A stretch of DNA of 57,249 bases from Acidobacteriota bacterium (GTDB taxonomy: Bacteria > Acidobacteriota > Terriglobia > Bryobacterales > Bryobacteraceae): assembly GCA_003223115.1 (NCBI GenBank), contig QHXW01000311.1:1-57249 (forward strand). Reading direction: 5' to 3'. The notes below the pieces were generated by a model. The model was given only the letters and a program-made list of their open reading frames with translations. It made no database searches and was not told the origin of the DNA. Within the stretch, counting starts at the first letter, position 1. Each line of letters begins with the position of its first letter. The translations under genes were made by a program, and so were the position numbers. This document shows positions 34,977 through 43,677 of this stretch, piece after piece.

Positions 34977-35997
34977 GGGATCAGCCGAGAGCGCCGGTTG
35001 AGGTCGCCTTTCTCACCGGCCTCTTCTGCCGGAGCAGGCGGAACGGCTGGTCCAGCCGCAGCTTGCCGCCGTTCGCCATGCACCTGCTCCTTGCGCGCAA
35101 GAACCGGCCGCGGTCCGACCAGGTCCTTCAACGCGTCGTACCAGAACGGCGCTCCCAGGCTGAGCAAAATCATTGAGAGCGCCATGCCAGGAATTTTTGC
35201 CCGGTTCCACTCCTTCGTTCAATTCTCGGGCATTACGGCGTAACCGCTTTCGGCCAACTTGCGCAGCTCCGCCACCTGCGTCAAATCCGCGGCAGGAAGC
35301 TTGTCGACATTGGCCGCCATGGCGTTCAACGCGCCGCGAGTGACCCTGTCTACCGAAAGCCGCTTCAGTAAATCGAACGCGTCCAGTTGCATCCCCGCAG
35401 TCACCTGCGCCGAGATGATCACCGTTGCCAGACGCGTTCTTCGCGTGAATCTGTGCGTGAGCCTGTCCATGGTTTCGTCAAACCAGGTGTAAAGGCGGCT
35501 CACAAATTGGATGGGGGCTTCGGTGACCAACGCCATATTACGCCGTACCGAGGCGGGCAGTTCCGGCCGTAAGGCTTCCAGTTTGAGACTGGTCAGTTCG
35601 AAATTCTGCAGCACCTCGGCGGGATTGGCGACGCCGTTATTCTCGAGGGCTTCTTCAACACCGAACGCGCTACGTCATCGAGCGATTTACCGCCCGGCTC
35701 CCGTCCCGCGGCCAGTTCCAGCAAAATACACGTCAGCTCCTCGCGCTGCAGCACGGTAGCGCGCCCGCCTTCGGCCCGGGCAATCAGCGGCCGCAGCACT
35801 GCGGTAGCGATCTGTCGCGCACAGTAGGGCGGCATTTGGGGGTCGAGCTGATTCAGAATGGCGACCACGCCGTGGACTAAATTCCTGCTACGCCACGTGA
35901 GCATCGTGGTGACTGTCTGAACCAGGGCTGTCACCGCCAGGCTCACGAGCAGCAAGATCGCGGCGAACCCGATCAACACATCGAGTGACTTGAACAT
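34859..35997 (-). pseudogene. Broken membrane protein of unknown function (frameshift plus in-frame TGA)
   Basis: From the ATG at 35997 the frame gives a membrane-anchored protein (SLDVLIGFAAILLLVSLAVTALVQTVTTMLTWR ... LDDVARSVL). One base is missing in GTGTTGAAG, after which EEALENNGVANPAEVLQNFEL continues in the next frame. That frame runs to YAVMPEN, meets TGA at 35219-35221 where a Trp codon is expected, and continues in the same frame as TKEWNRAKIPGMALSMILLSLGAPFWYDALKDLVG. This type of protein normally ends with such an amphipathic and hydrophobic segment. The family has no function known to me. Two independent lesions make it a likely pseudogene next to the amidase. Confidence 0.7.
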
Positions 35998-36148
35998 GGG
36001 TGTTTGTAAGGCTGAAATAGCTCAAACGAGCGTTGGCGCGACTCGGAACCACGGCGGGCCGAATTCATCCGGGCCGGGGCGACTTTCATCCCCATTGTAA
36101 AGAGCCTGTCAAGACAGGGGCAGCGGGTTTTGGTAGGATTCTGGAATC

Positions 36149-36985
36149 ATGCTGACGCGCAGATCCGCCTTTCATGCCGTGGTCGCAGGCATGCTCACCG
36201 GTACCACAAATGCCTCCACCGCCTCCCAAGGACGTTTGAAACAGTCTGTGGCGCGCTGGTGTTACCAGAAGATGACCCTTGACGATCTGGCGAAAGAGGG
36301 GGCGCGGATCGGGTTGAAAGGAATCGATCTCATTTCGCACCAGGAGTGGCCTATCGTGCAGAAGTATGGCCTGATGCCGGCCATGACGCCCGGCGCGGGA
36401 ACCATTGCCGACGGCCTGAACCGCAAAGAAAATCACGAACGGCTGGAGCGCGAGTTCCGCGAAAACATTGAACACGCCGCGGCCGCCGGTGTGCCCAACG
36501 TGATTACGTTTTCAGGAAACCGGCGGGGCCTGCCCGATGATATCGGCCTGGATAACACCGTCGCCGGCTTGAACCGCGTGAAGAAACTGGCCGAAGACAA
36601 AGGTGTGACCATTTGCCTGGAGCTGCTCAACAGCAAAGTGGATCACAAGGACTACCAGTGCGACCACACCGCCTGGGGCGTGGAAGTGATCAAGCATGTG
36701 GATTCACCGCGCGTGAAGCTGCTGTACGACATCTACCACATGCAAATCATGGAGGGCGATGTCATCCGCACCATCCGGGACAATATCCAGCACATCGCGC
36801 ACTTCCACACCGGAGGCGTGCCGGGACGCCACGAAATCGATGGAACTCAGGAATTGAATTATCACGCCGTGGCTAAAGCCATCGCCGACGCCGGTTACCA
36901 AGGCTACACCGCGCACGAATTCGTGCCGACCTGGAAAGATCCCATCAAGTCGCTCGAGGAGGCCTACGAAATTTTCACCGTCTAA
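36149..36985 (+). CDS. Hydroxypyruvate isomerase-like TIM-barrel protein, exported
   Basis: The 278-residue protein belongs to the xylose isomerase-like AP-endonuclease-2 superfamily, Hyi branch. Metal-binding positions are visible in VTICLELLNSKVDHKDY (Glu), VKLLYDIYHMQIMEGD (Asp and His), HIAHFHTGGVPGRHEID and YTAHEFVPTWKDP (Glu). An N-terminal TRRSAFHAVVAGMLTG with adjacent arginines suggests Tat export, as in many acidobacterial and planctomycete sugar-related members. It probably isomerises a small keto-sugar or keto-acid. It stands alone, with about 150 bases upstream and a toxin-antitoxin locus convergent downstream. Confidence 0.82.
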   Translation: MLTRRSAFHAVVAGMLTGTTNASTASQGRLKQSVARWCYQKMTLDDLAKEGARIGLKGIDLISHQEWPIVQKYGLMPAMTPGAGTIADGLNRKENHERLEREFRENIEHAAAAGVPNVITFSGNRRGLPDDIGLDNTVAGLNRVKKLAEDKGVTICLELLNSKVDHKDYQCDHTAWGVEVIKHVDSPRVKLLYDIYHMQIMEGDVIRTIRDNIQHIAHFHTGGVPGRHEIDGTQELNYHAVAKAIADAGYQGYTAHEFVPTWKDPIKSLEEAYEIFTV

Positions 36986-37058
36986 GTGGAATAGGCATTC
37001 CTGCCTGTGTTCGGTTAACGCGCCAAGACCAGTGTCAGAGACAATACTCGGCAACCGC

Positions 37059-37399
37059 TCATTCACATTCGCGGCTCGGAAACTGCGGCTGCCTACGGCT
37101 TTCCTTATCGATAACGTGTCTTTCGGAAAGCATGCTCTGATGCAGGATGCGGGAAACGAGAATGCCTCCGGTGCACTCACGGTAAAACACGACATGCCGA
37201 GCTAGTTCCATGCGGCGCAGGCCGGGACGGATCTCATCGCAGCTTCGACTCAACGCAGGATTGCCGGCGAGCTTATGGCAACCCGCCTCGAGATCATCGA
37301 GGTAACGAACGGTCTGATCTTCGCCCCAGGTGCGAAGGGTATGAGCGCCGATGGCGAGCAAATCGGCTTCTGCCCGGCGGGAAAACGAAACGTGGCCAC
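37059..37399 (-). pseudogene. ParE-family toxin with N-terminal frameshift
   Basis: From the GTG at 37399, six bases from the ParD stop on the same strand, the frame reads VATFRF. It should then continue with SRRAEADLLAIGAHTLRTWG, but the T-run in CGTTTTCCC is one base short and the frame shifts. The rest is a standard ParE/RelE fold (YLDDLEAGCHKLAGNPALSRSCDEIRPGLRRMELARHVVFYRE, then ILVSRILHQSMLSERH). Translation could only start internally at a TTG (37361), which would lose the first helix. ParE toxins poison DNA gyrase. Confidence 0.8.
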
Positions 37400-37402
37400 G
37401 GC

Positions 37403-37660
37403 TTAACGCGGCGTCTTGGGGAGTTTGAGTGTTTTCCGCACGCGCGCAAAAACATTGCCATTGGCAATACCACTGGAATCTCCTTCATCGATGGCAGCTC
37501 GCAGTGCGGCAAGCTTGGCCTCGTACTGCTGTTCCTCACGTTCCAAGGTCCGCAGTGCGGCGCGCACAACCTCGCTCGCGTTTTCGTAGCGTCCGCTCTC
37601 GACCTTCTTTAGCACGAAGCGGTCAAGCTCGTCGGTCAAATTGACATTGCGTGTTGGCAT
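37403..37660 (-). CDS. parD: ParD-family ribbon-helix-helix antitoxin
   Basis: The 85-residue protein has the ParD ribbon-helix-helix N-terminus (RNVNLTDELDRFVLKKVESGRYENASEVVRAALRTLEREE). A C-terminal tail, presumed disordered and toxin-binding, follows (KLAALRAAIDEGDSSGIANGN). It binds its own promoter and neutralises ParE. The start ATG at 37660 matches the family; the longer frame from 37681 has extra residues. The toxin gene begins 4 bases after its stop but is frameshifted. The antitoxin itself is intact. Confidence 0.9.
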   Translation of the reverse strand: MPTRNVNLTDELDRFVLKKVESGRYENASEVVRAALRTLEREEQQYEAKLAALRAAIDEGDSSGIANGNVFARVRKTLKLPKTPR

Positions 37661-37702
37661 GAAGGTCCTGTCGCCCTCCAACTCTGATGTGTATTAGCAA
37701 AC

Positions 37703-37717
37703 ATTGCCAATAGGCAT
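37703..37717. promoter_or_regulatory. Candidate ParD operator upstream of the antitoxin gene
   Basis: ATTGCCAATAGGCAT is an imperfect inverted repeat 43 bases upstream of the parD start. A closely related perfect palindrome, ATTGCCA-T-TGGCAAT, lies inside the parD gene at 37454-37468, and both are preceded by AAAC. Ribbon-helix-helix regulators bind short repeats of this size, but nothing here proves binding. Confidence 0.35.
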
Positions 37718-37902
37718 AGGTGGGCGGGCGGACAGCTTTTCGTCTGATCTGTCTGTCTCGGTCCTTTTCCACCTTGATAGCCGCTTGAGGCTCCAGGAGG
37801 CAGGGTGGGCTGATGATTACGTTCCGACGCATGCGACGTCGTATGCGCAGGGTGAACTTGATCACCGGTTTTCCGCCGCCGAAGAATCTTTGTTGCGACA
37901 GG

Positions 37903-39147
37903 TCACCGTGCTTCGTCCATTGGGTCGCTGAATTTTGTTGGCTTCGCTTCGATCAATTCCAGCAGCACTCCGCCGGTTGACGCGGGATGAATAAACACGT
38001 ACCGGTGCCCGCCCGCGCCAGTCTGTGGCGCGTTTAGTAAGCGTGCTCCCGCAGCGCACAGCCGCCCGGTGACGGCATCGAGATCGGGCACGCGCAAGGC
38101 CACGTGGTGCAACCCCTCGCCGCGTTTTGCCAGGAAACGCGCGATCACGGAGTCAGCTTCAGCCGGCTCTAGCAACTCAATGCGCGGGCCTCCCGCGGGC
38201 AGCATGGCGACGTTCACTTTTTCCAGGGGCACGGCTTCACGCAATGAAACCTGCATGCCGAGCTGGCCTTCGTAAAAGCCGAGAGCTCTCTCGATGGATT
38301 TCACGGCGATCCCGAGGTGGTCGATCGTGAAGCCGCCGGCAGCGAGATCGGATTCGGCATTTTGGAGCTGATACTTGGCTCCCGTCGAATTTGTGACTCC
38401 CGCGTCTCGTCGTAGCGCTGCGTATTTCTCGATCGCGTCAAGCAGGGCATCGATGCCCTTTTCCTCTGTGGCCACCGTGTGCACAATGGGCGGCATCCAG
38501 CCATCGGGCCGGTGCCCCAGGCTCAGCACGCCTTCAATCTCTTGCTCCACACGCTCGGCGCCGGGATGGTCAGCCTTGTTGATCACGAAAATATCCGCGA
38601 TCTCCATGATCCCCGCTTTGATAGCTTGCACATCGTCACCCATACCGGGCACCAGCACGAGCACGGTGACATCAGCCACGTTGGCGACTTCCACTTCGTC
38701 CTGACCAACACCGATGGTCTCGATGATGACGAAGTCCTTGCCTGAAGAGGCGAGCAGCAACGCGAGGTCGGCAGTGGCCCGCGCCAGTCCGCCCACATAG
38801 CCGCGCGTAGCCATGGATCGAATGAAAACGCCAGGGTCATTGTGGTGCGCCTGCATGCGGATGCGATCGCCCAGGATGGCGCCGCCGGAAATATTGCTGG
38901 TGGGATCGACGGCGATGATGCCCAGCGTTTTCGCCTGCCTACGGATCAGGCGTGCCAGTGCATCTACTAGTGTGCTTTTGCCCGCGCCTGGAGGCCCCGT
39001 TACGCCCACGACTACTGCACGGCCCGCCTGCGGAGCGAGTTCGCGCAGCAATGTGCTTGTCTCCGGACCGCGATTTTCGATGACGCTTGCGGCGCGAGCC
39101 AAGGCGCGGATATCTCCTGCCGCTATTTTGTCGGCCCAGTCCCGCAT
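37903..39147 (-). CDS. MeaB GTPase fused to methylmalonyl-CoA epimerase
   Basis: The 414-residue protein joins two steps of the propionate/methylmalonyl-CoA pathway. Residues 1-260 are a MeaB/ArgK G3E GTPase that protects and reloads B12-dependent methylmalonyl-CoA mutase. It has Walker A GPPGAGKST at 51-59, the GDRIRMQAHHNDPGVFIRSMATRG region, IIETIGVGQDE at 141-151 and NKADHPGAE at 190-198. Residues 272-400 are a glyoxalase-fold epimerase with likely metal ligands His277 (IDHLGIAV), His348 (LHHVAL) and Glu398 (LLELIE). The MeaB part is shorter than usual and lacks most of its C-terminal dimerisation tail. The ATG overlaps the stop of the acyl-CoA dehydrogenase gene as TGATG, so they are coupled. 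The mutase itself is not in the window. Confidence 0.85.
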   Translation of the reverse strand: MRDWADKIAAGDIRALARAASVIENRGPETSTLLRELAPQAGRAVVVGVTGPPGAGKSTLVDALARLIRRQAKTLGIIAVDPTSNISGGAILGDRIRMQAHHNDPGVFIRSMATRGYVGGLARATADLALLLASSGKDFVIIETIGVGQDEVEVANVADVTVLVLVPGMGDDVQAIKAGIMEIADIFVINKADHPGAERVEQEIEGVLSLGHRPDGWMPPIVHTVATEEKGIDALLDAIEKYAALRRDAGVTNSTGAKYQLQNAESDLAAGGFTIDHLGIAVKSIERALGFYEGQLGMQVSLREAVPLEKVNVAMLPAGGPRIELLEPAEADSVIARFLAKRGEGLHHVALRVPDLDAVTGRLCAAGARLLNAPQTGAGGHRYVFIHPASTGGVLLELIEAKPTKFSDPMDEAR

Positions 39148-40289
39148 CAGTCCTTGAGCAATTGTCGCGCGATCACCAGCCGCTGGATTTCGCTGGTGCC
39201 TTCGCCGATGGTGCACAATTTGACGTCCCGGTAAAACTTCTCGACGGGATAATCTTTGATGAACCCGTATCCACCGTGAATCTGGACAGCTTCGTTTGCA
39301 ATACGCACCGCGGCTTCGGAGGCAAACAGTTTCGCCATGGCCGATTCTCTGGTCACGCGCCGGCCGTGATCCAGCATCCAGGCCGCCCGGTAGATGAGTA
39401 GGCGCGACGCATCGATGTCGGTCGCCATGTCGACCAGCTTGTGCTGGATCGCCTGGAACTCGGAAATAGGTCGGCCGAACTGCTTCCGGAGCTTGGAGTA
39501 GCGCAGCGCGGCATCGTACGCGCCTTGCGCCATACCGACAGCCAGCGCGGCAATCGAGATGCGACCGCCGTCCAAAGTTCTCAAGCTGTCGACGAAACCT
39601 TCGTTCTGTTTGCCCAAGAGCTGCGCCGCGGGCAGACGGCAATTCTGGAAGATCACTTCGCCGGTGGCGCTGGCCCGCAGTCCCAGCTTGTTTTCCTTCT
39701 TGCCGGTACGGAAGCCGGGCGTGTCTTTTTCGATGATGAAGGCCGAGATCCCGCGCTGCGCCGCGCTGCGGTCTGTTACCGCCATGGCCACGCAGACATC
39801 CGCATAGTGCGCGTTGGTGGTGAACGTTTTTGAGCCGTTCAACATCCAGCAGTTGCCCTCGCGCATGGCAGAGGTGCGCGTGCCGGCGGCGTCAGAACCG
39901 GCCTCGGGCTCGGTGAGCGACCAGCAGCCGATCCACTCACCCGTCGCGAGTTTGGGCAAATAGCGCCGCCGCTGATCTTCGGTTCCCGATTTAAAAATGT
40001 GATTGCTGCAGAGCGAAGTGTGCGCTGCGACGATGATCCCGACAGAGCCATCCACCCGCGACAATTCTTCGATGATGATGGAGTATTCGATGTAGCCAAG
40101 ACCCGCGCCGCTGTAATTTTCCGGGAAGATCGAGCCCAGGTAGCCGAGCCCACCCAGCTTTTTGACAACTTCCAGGGGAAACGTCTGGTTCTCGTCCCAA
40201 TCCATGACGTGAGGCGCGATTTCGGATTGGGCGAACTCTCGGACCGACTTGCGAAGCTGGATCTGCTCCGGCGTGTAGTCGAATTCCAC
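39147..40289 (-). CDS. Acyl-CoA dehydrogenase
   Basis: The 380-residue flavoprotein oxidises acyl-CoA to 2-enoyl-CoA. It has the standard three-domain layout. Landmarks are the N-terminal helical domain starting [19 protein letters not shown], the beta domain with [18 protein letters not shown], and C-terminal helices with [24 protein letters not shown] and [20 protein letters not shown]. The region [35 protein letters not shown] contains the catalytic Glu of short/branched-chain type enzymes. The start is a GTG at 40289, three bases after the Gfo/Idh gene's stop. It is translationally coupled to MeaB-epimerase, suggesting degradation of branched-chain amino acids or propionate-yielding acids. 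Confidence 0.9.
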   Translation of the reverse strand: MEFDYTPEQIQLRKSVREFAQSEIAPHVMDWDENQTFPLEVVKKLGGLGYLGSIFPENYSGAGLGYIEYSIIIEELSRVDGSVGIIVAAHTSLCSNHIFKSGTEDQRRRYLPKLATGEWIGCWSLTEPEAGSDAAGTRTSAMREGNCWMLNGSKTFTTNAHYADVCVAMAVTDRSAAQRGISAFIIEKDTPGFRTGKKENKLGLRASATGEVIFQNCRLPAAQLLGKQNEGFVDSLRTLDGGRISIAALAVGMAQGAYDAALRYSKLRKQFGRPISEFQAIQHKLVDMATDIDASRLLIYRAAWMLDHGRRVTRESAMAKLFASEAAVRIANEAVQIHGGYGFIKDYPVEKFYRDVKLCTIGEGTSEIQRLVIARQLLKD

Positions 40290-40291
40290 GT

Positions 40292-41500
40292 CTAGACGAT
40301 CTCTTCTTTTGCGGGATCCCAGCGCAGCGTTCGGCCCAGAAGATAGCTGTCTACGGCCATCCGGCAGGCGATCGAAGTGCGGAAACCGACTTCGAAGGGA
40401 CAGTTCGGTTCGGCGCCCGTGCGGACACAGTCCAGAAAATTCTGAATGTGCACTTTCGTCTCATTAGCGCCGGTGCGGGTGTTGCCCAGTATCTCTGCGC
40501 CATCCGGCCGGTTCACCTTCTGCGGCAAATAGCGTAGCTGCTGGCCGCGGGCGATTGTGCCGTCGCTGCCCAGCACGTCTTCGGTCGAGCCCAGCTCGTT
40601 GTTGCCAAAGCTCGAGTCCCAGGTGTAGAGAATTTCTTCGGGATGCTCCATGGCGACATTCATGGTGTCCGGTACTTCGCGGCCGTCCTTCCAGAGGTAG
40701 ACGCCGCCCACCATATTCACCGCGCGCGGGATTTGCAGGTTCATCACCTTGTACCAGAAGGCCACTTGGTGGCACATATTCTCATACACGTTGCCGCCTG
40801 AATAATCCCAGAAAAATCGCCAGTTGATGTATCGGTTGGCGTCGAACGGCCGTTCCGGCGCTCCGCCCAAGAACGATTTCCAGATAATCTGCTCGGGCGT
40901 CATGTCGGGAAACACGGGGCGCGCCCACTGCGGCTTTCCATGCGGCGTATTGCGGTACATGTGCGCGTGAATCGCGGTGATCTTTCCCATGTTGGCCGGA
41001 GTGAGGAACGTCGCGGCATCAATCAACTGACCCGACGAGCATGACTGGTGACCGACTTGCACCGTGCGCCGGCCGGCATTCTTGAATGCGGCCCGCATGC
41101 GCTTGGCATGCTCGACGTTGAACGCCATGGTCTTTTCCTGGTACACGTGCTTGCCCGCGTCGAGCGAGGCGACGAAGTGCTCGGCGTGCAAGTGCTGGGG
41201 CGTGGCGATCAAAACAGCGTCGATGGATTTGTTTTCGAGCAGATAACGGTGATCGAGATATGTTTGAGCCGTGGGGACAACTTTCTTGGCGTCCTCCAGC
41301 CGCCGCGTATAAATATCCGCGAAAGCCGCCACTTCGGCGTTCGGACAGGTCAGCGCTTCGCGCACCAGTTGCATGCCGCGGTCCCCGGCGCCGATGAGGC
41401 CCACCCGAATCCGATCATTGGCACCCAAAACACCGGAACCGGCTAATGTTCCGGCAATTCCCGTTGCGACCTGGCTGATAAATCTCCGGCGAGAATGCAT
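40292..41500 (-). CDS. Tat-exported Gfo/Idh/MocA family oxidoreductase
   Basis: The 402-residue protein has a twin-arginine leader ([20 protein letters not shown]). An NAD(P)-binding Rossmann domain follows, with [14 protein letters not shown] near residues 33-46 and [32 protein letters not shown]. The C-terminal alpha/beta domain contains [22 protein letters not shown] and [11 protein letters not shown]. This is a familiar acidobacterial and planctomycete exported subfamily acting on sugars or inositols, probably in the periplasm with tightly bound cofactor. It is upstream of the acyl-CoA dehydrogenase by 2 bases; a functional link to fatty-acid oxidation is not obvious and the pairing may be incidental. 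Confidence 0.87.
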   Translation of the reverse strand: MHSRRRFISQVATGIAGTLAGSGVLGANDRIRVGLIGAGDRGMQLVREALTCPNAEVAAFADIYTRRLEDAKKVVPTAQTYLDHRYLLENKSIDAVLIATPQHLHAEHFVASLDAGKHVYQEKTMAFNVEHAKRMRAAFKNAGRRTVQVGHQSCSSGQLIDAATFLTPANMGKITAIHAHMYRNTPHGKPQWARPVFPDMTPEQIIWKSFLGGAPERPFDANRYINWRFFWDYSGGNVYENMCHQVAFWYKVMNLQIPRAVNMVGGVYLWKDGREVPDTMNVAMEHPEEILYTWDSSFGNNELGSTEDVLGSDGTIARGQQLRYLPQKVNRPDGAEILGNTRTGANETKVHIQNFLDCVRTGAEPNCPFEVGFRTSIACRMAVDSYLLGRTLRWDPAKEEIV

Positions 41501-41641
41501 GAAACGACACTCCTTGGCGACAAGTGATTACAAATGCTGCGCAATTCGTTTAGGGCCGGCCAAGCCGGACCGTCAGGAACCCTCGTCTGCCAATAACAAT
41601 ATGGTAACATCCCGGATCGTATAAAATGACCCGTTGACCCC

Positions 41642-42052
41642 ATGGAAATCGCCGCTTATCCCGCCAGAACCCTCATCGGCGTGAGCCTTGCGGCCGCGCT
41701 TTCGCTCTACGCCGCGCTCGATTTTTATGGCGAGCAAATGGAGCGGAATAAAGTCGCGCGCGATCCCTATCAGATTGCGAATCAGGAGAAGCGATTCGAA
41801 CCCCTGAAAAATGAATTGCCGCGGGGCGAAATGGTGGGTTACGTCTCGGATGTCCCCGTGGAGAGTGCAATCATCCTCTCGGCACAGTACGCCCTTGCCC
41901 CGCTGATGCTCGTTGTTTCACCGCCACACGGCTGGGTGATTGGAAATTTCTCGAAGCCGTTGAATTATGCCGAATTCGGCAGCGCACGCGGGCTCACGCT
42001 GGTAAAGGAGTTCCCAAACGGCGTGGTTCTGTACCGAAAACCAACCCAATGA
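41642..42052 (+). CDS. Hypothetical protein with one N-terminal membrane helix
   Basis: The 136-residue protein is not recognised. It has a hydrophobic segment at about 10-28 (TLIGVSLAAALSLYAALDF), a charged stretch (ERNKVARDPYQIANQEKRFEPLKNELPRGE), and a small soluble domain with VGYVSDVPVESAIILSAQYALAPLMLVVSPPHGWVIGNF. Its gene overlaps the next one as ATGA, so the two are surely translated together and probably act together. It may be a periplasmic or membrane-associated partner of the GT39-like protein. Confidence 0.75.
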   Translation: MEIAAYPARTLIGVSLAAALSLYAALDFYGEQMERNKVARDPYQIANQEKRFEPLKNELPRGEMVGYVSDVPVESAIILSAQYALAPLMLVVSPPHGWVIGNFSKPLNYAEFGSARGLTLVKEFPNGVVLYRKPTQ

Positions 42053-43521
42053 GCCTGTTGCTGGCAGCGTCTTTGTTGTCGTCAACTTTGCTGGGCTATC
42101 TGGTGGCTACGCTCTTTTTGCCGGGATACAAGCCGAAGTGGGCGGATGCGTTACTCAACATCAGCCTGGGAGCCGGTCTGGGCGTTGGCTTGTCCTCGTG
42201 CTGTTATTTCATCGTCCGGTTGCTGGCTGGTCCCTCCATCACGCCGTACCTGATTGCTGAATTGCTTCTGCTGATAGCGGCAGGCGCCGCCTCTTGGCTG
42301 GCTCGCAATCGGGCGGTAATGAGCGGTCCTCACGCGAACCCGGCAGGCTGGTCCTGGCTTTTGCTAGTTGCATTGGCAGCGGCGCTGGGCATCGCTGCGT
42401 CGTTGTTCGTTGATAGTTCGGTGAGTAACCCCTACGGTGGATGGGACGCGTGGGCTTTCTGGAATCTGCGAGCCCAATTGATGGCCCAGCCGGACGCACT
42501 ATGGCGAACGGCTTTTGCTCCCGCCCTCAACCGGTTGGCCGGGCTAGGCGCCACGCATCCGGATTATCCCCTGTTGCTGTCAGGGTACGTAGCCGGGTGC
42601 TGGAGCCTGATGCGCTCGATCAGCAACGTCTCGGCCCCTATCGCCACAGCCGCGCTGTTCTCCTTCGGCACCGTCGTCCTTCTGGTATCAGCCTTGGCCA
42701 TTGTTCGGGGCTGGAGCACGGCCATGCTCGGCGGGTTGATTCTTCTGGGGACAGCTCGGTTTCTTCTTGATAGCGCGTGGCAGTACGCGGATGTTCCGCT
42801 CGGGTTCTATTTCCTGGCGGTGTTTGTTTTATTTTTTTTGGCCGATGCTGAAACCTCTGGCAGACCGCTGGTACTGGCGGGTCTCGCGATGGGCTTCGCC
42901 GCCTGGACCAAGAATGAAGGCCTTGTGTTTGCGCTTCTCGCCGGCCTCGGGTTCCTCGTTTATCCGTGGCTCTCGAAGAAAACACGCTGGCCCAAAATGC
43001 TGGCGCTAATCGCCGCCGGCTCCGTCGTACCGTTGGGCCTGGCTTTGTACTTCAAGTTTTTTCTGGCGCCGCCAACCGGGACGTATGCAGCCTTGACCAT
43101 CAAAGACGCCGCGCAGAGATTGACCCAAATACCTAGGTACACGCAGATCATCAAATCATTCTGGGATGAAACCGTTGCCCTGGGCAGCGGCATCGCGCAC
43201 CCCGCAATTTCTCTGGCGTTGCTGGGCGGCCTTCTGGGAATCCCACGCGATCGCCGTCGCCAGCCGGCTGTGATTGTCTCGGGGGCTGTTTTACTCGGAG
43301 TGGCACTCGCTTACTTCTTCACTTACGTCGTCACGCCGCTTGATCTGACCTGGCACCTCGGCACCTCTATGGGCCGCTTGTACATGCAACTCTGGCCGAG
43401 TGTGGTGTTTTTGTCGCTGGCGGCATTTCGCACTGCGGAAGAGACCGCGATTGTGATTCAGCATCCGCAAAAGGCCGGTCGCGAGGCGCGCAAGAAGACC
43501 AGGAAAGCGCGCGTGAGCTGA
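42049..43521 (+). CDS. Multi-pass membrane protein, glycosyltransferase GT39/GT-C-like
   Basis: The 490-residue protein has about 11 hydrophobic segments. The first periplasmic loop has NPYGGWDAWAFWNLRAQLM and ATHPDYPLLLSGYVAG, with acidic residues placed as in GT-C (ArnT/PMT-like) transferases. A later GFAAWTKNEGLVFALLAGLGFL segment also fits that superfamily. It should transfer a sugar from a polyprenyl carrier at the periplasmic face. The C-terminus is basic (GREARKKTRKARVS). The start overlaps the preceding small gene by four bases. The acceptor is unknown. Confidence 0.7.
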   Translation: MSLLLAASLLSSTLLGYLVATLFLPGYKPKWADALLNISLGAGLGVGLSSCCYFIVRLLAGPSITPYLIAELLLLIAAGAASWLARNRAVMSGPHANPAGWSWLLLVALAAALGIAASLFVDSSVSNPYGGWDAWAFWNLRAQLMAQPDALWRTAFAPALNRLAGLGATHPDYPLLLSGYVAGCWSLMRSISNVSAPIATAALFSFGTVVLLVSALAIVRGWSTAMLGGLILLGTARFLLDSAWQYADVPLGFYFLAVFVLFFLADAETSGRPLVLAGLAMGFAAWTKNEGLVFALLAGLGFLVYPWLSKKTRWPKMLALIAAGSVVPLGLALYFKFFLAPPTGTYAALTIKDAAQRLTQIPRYTQIIKSFWDETVALGSGIAHPAISLALLGGLLGIPRDRRRQPAVIVSGAVLLGVALAYFFTYVVTPLDLTWHLGTSMGRLYMQLWPSVVFLSLAAFRTAEETAIVIQHPQKAGREARKKTRKARVS

Positions 43522-43651
43522 GTAGAGGCTGTAAGCACTTGCCAGTCCGGGGGACCAGGCGAGCACTGCCCGAAAATGGGACGATACGTCCCGCTTGCGC
43601 GAACGCACATCGCCAACTGATTGGCGTAACCTGTTGATTTCGCGGCCAGCG

Positions 43652-43669
43652 ACTTGCAAATTTGCAAGT
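43652..43669. promoter_or_regulatory. 18-bp perfect palindrome just upstream of an ADOP gene start
   Basis: ACTTGCAAATTTGCAAGT is a perfect inverted repeat ending 8 bases before the ATG at 43678. It occupies the position where a ribosome-binding site should be. It looks like a dimeric repressor operator, and acidobacterial ADOP permease genes are often paired with PadR-type regulators, but no regulator gene is adjacent here. Confidence 0.5.
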
Positions 43670-43677
43670 GCAAACTC

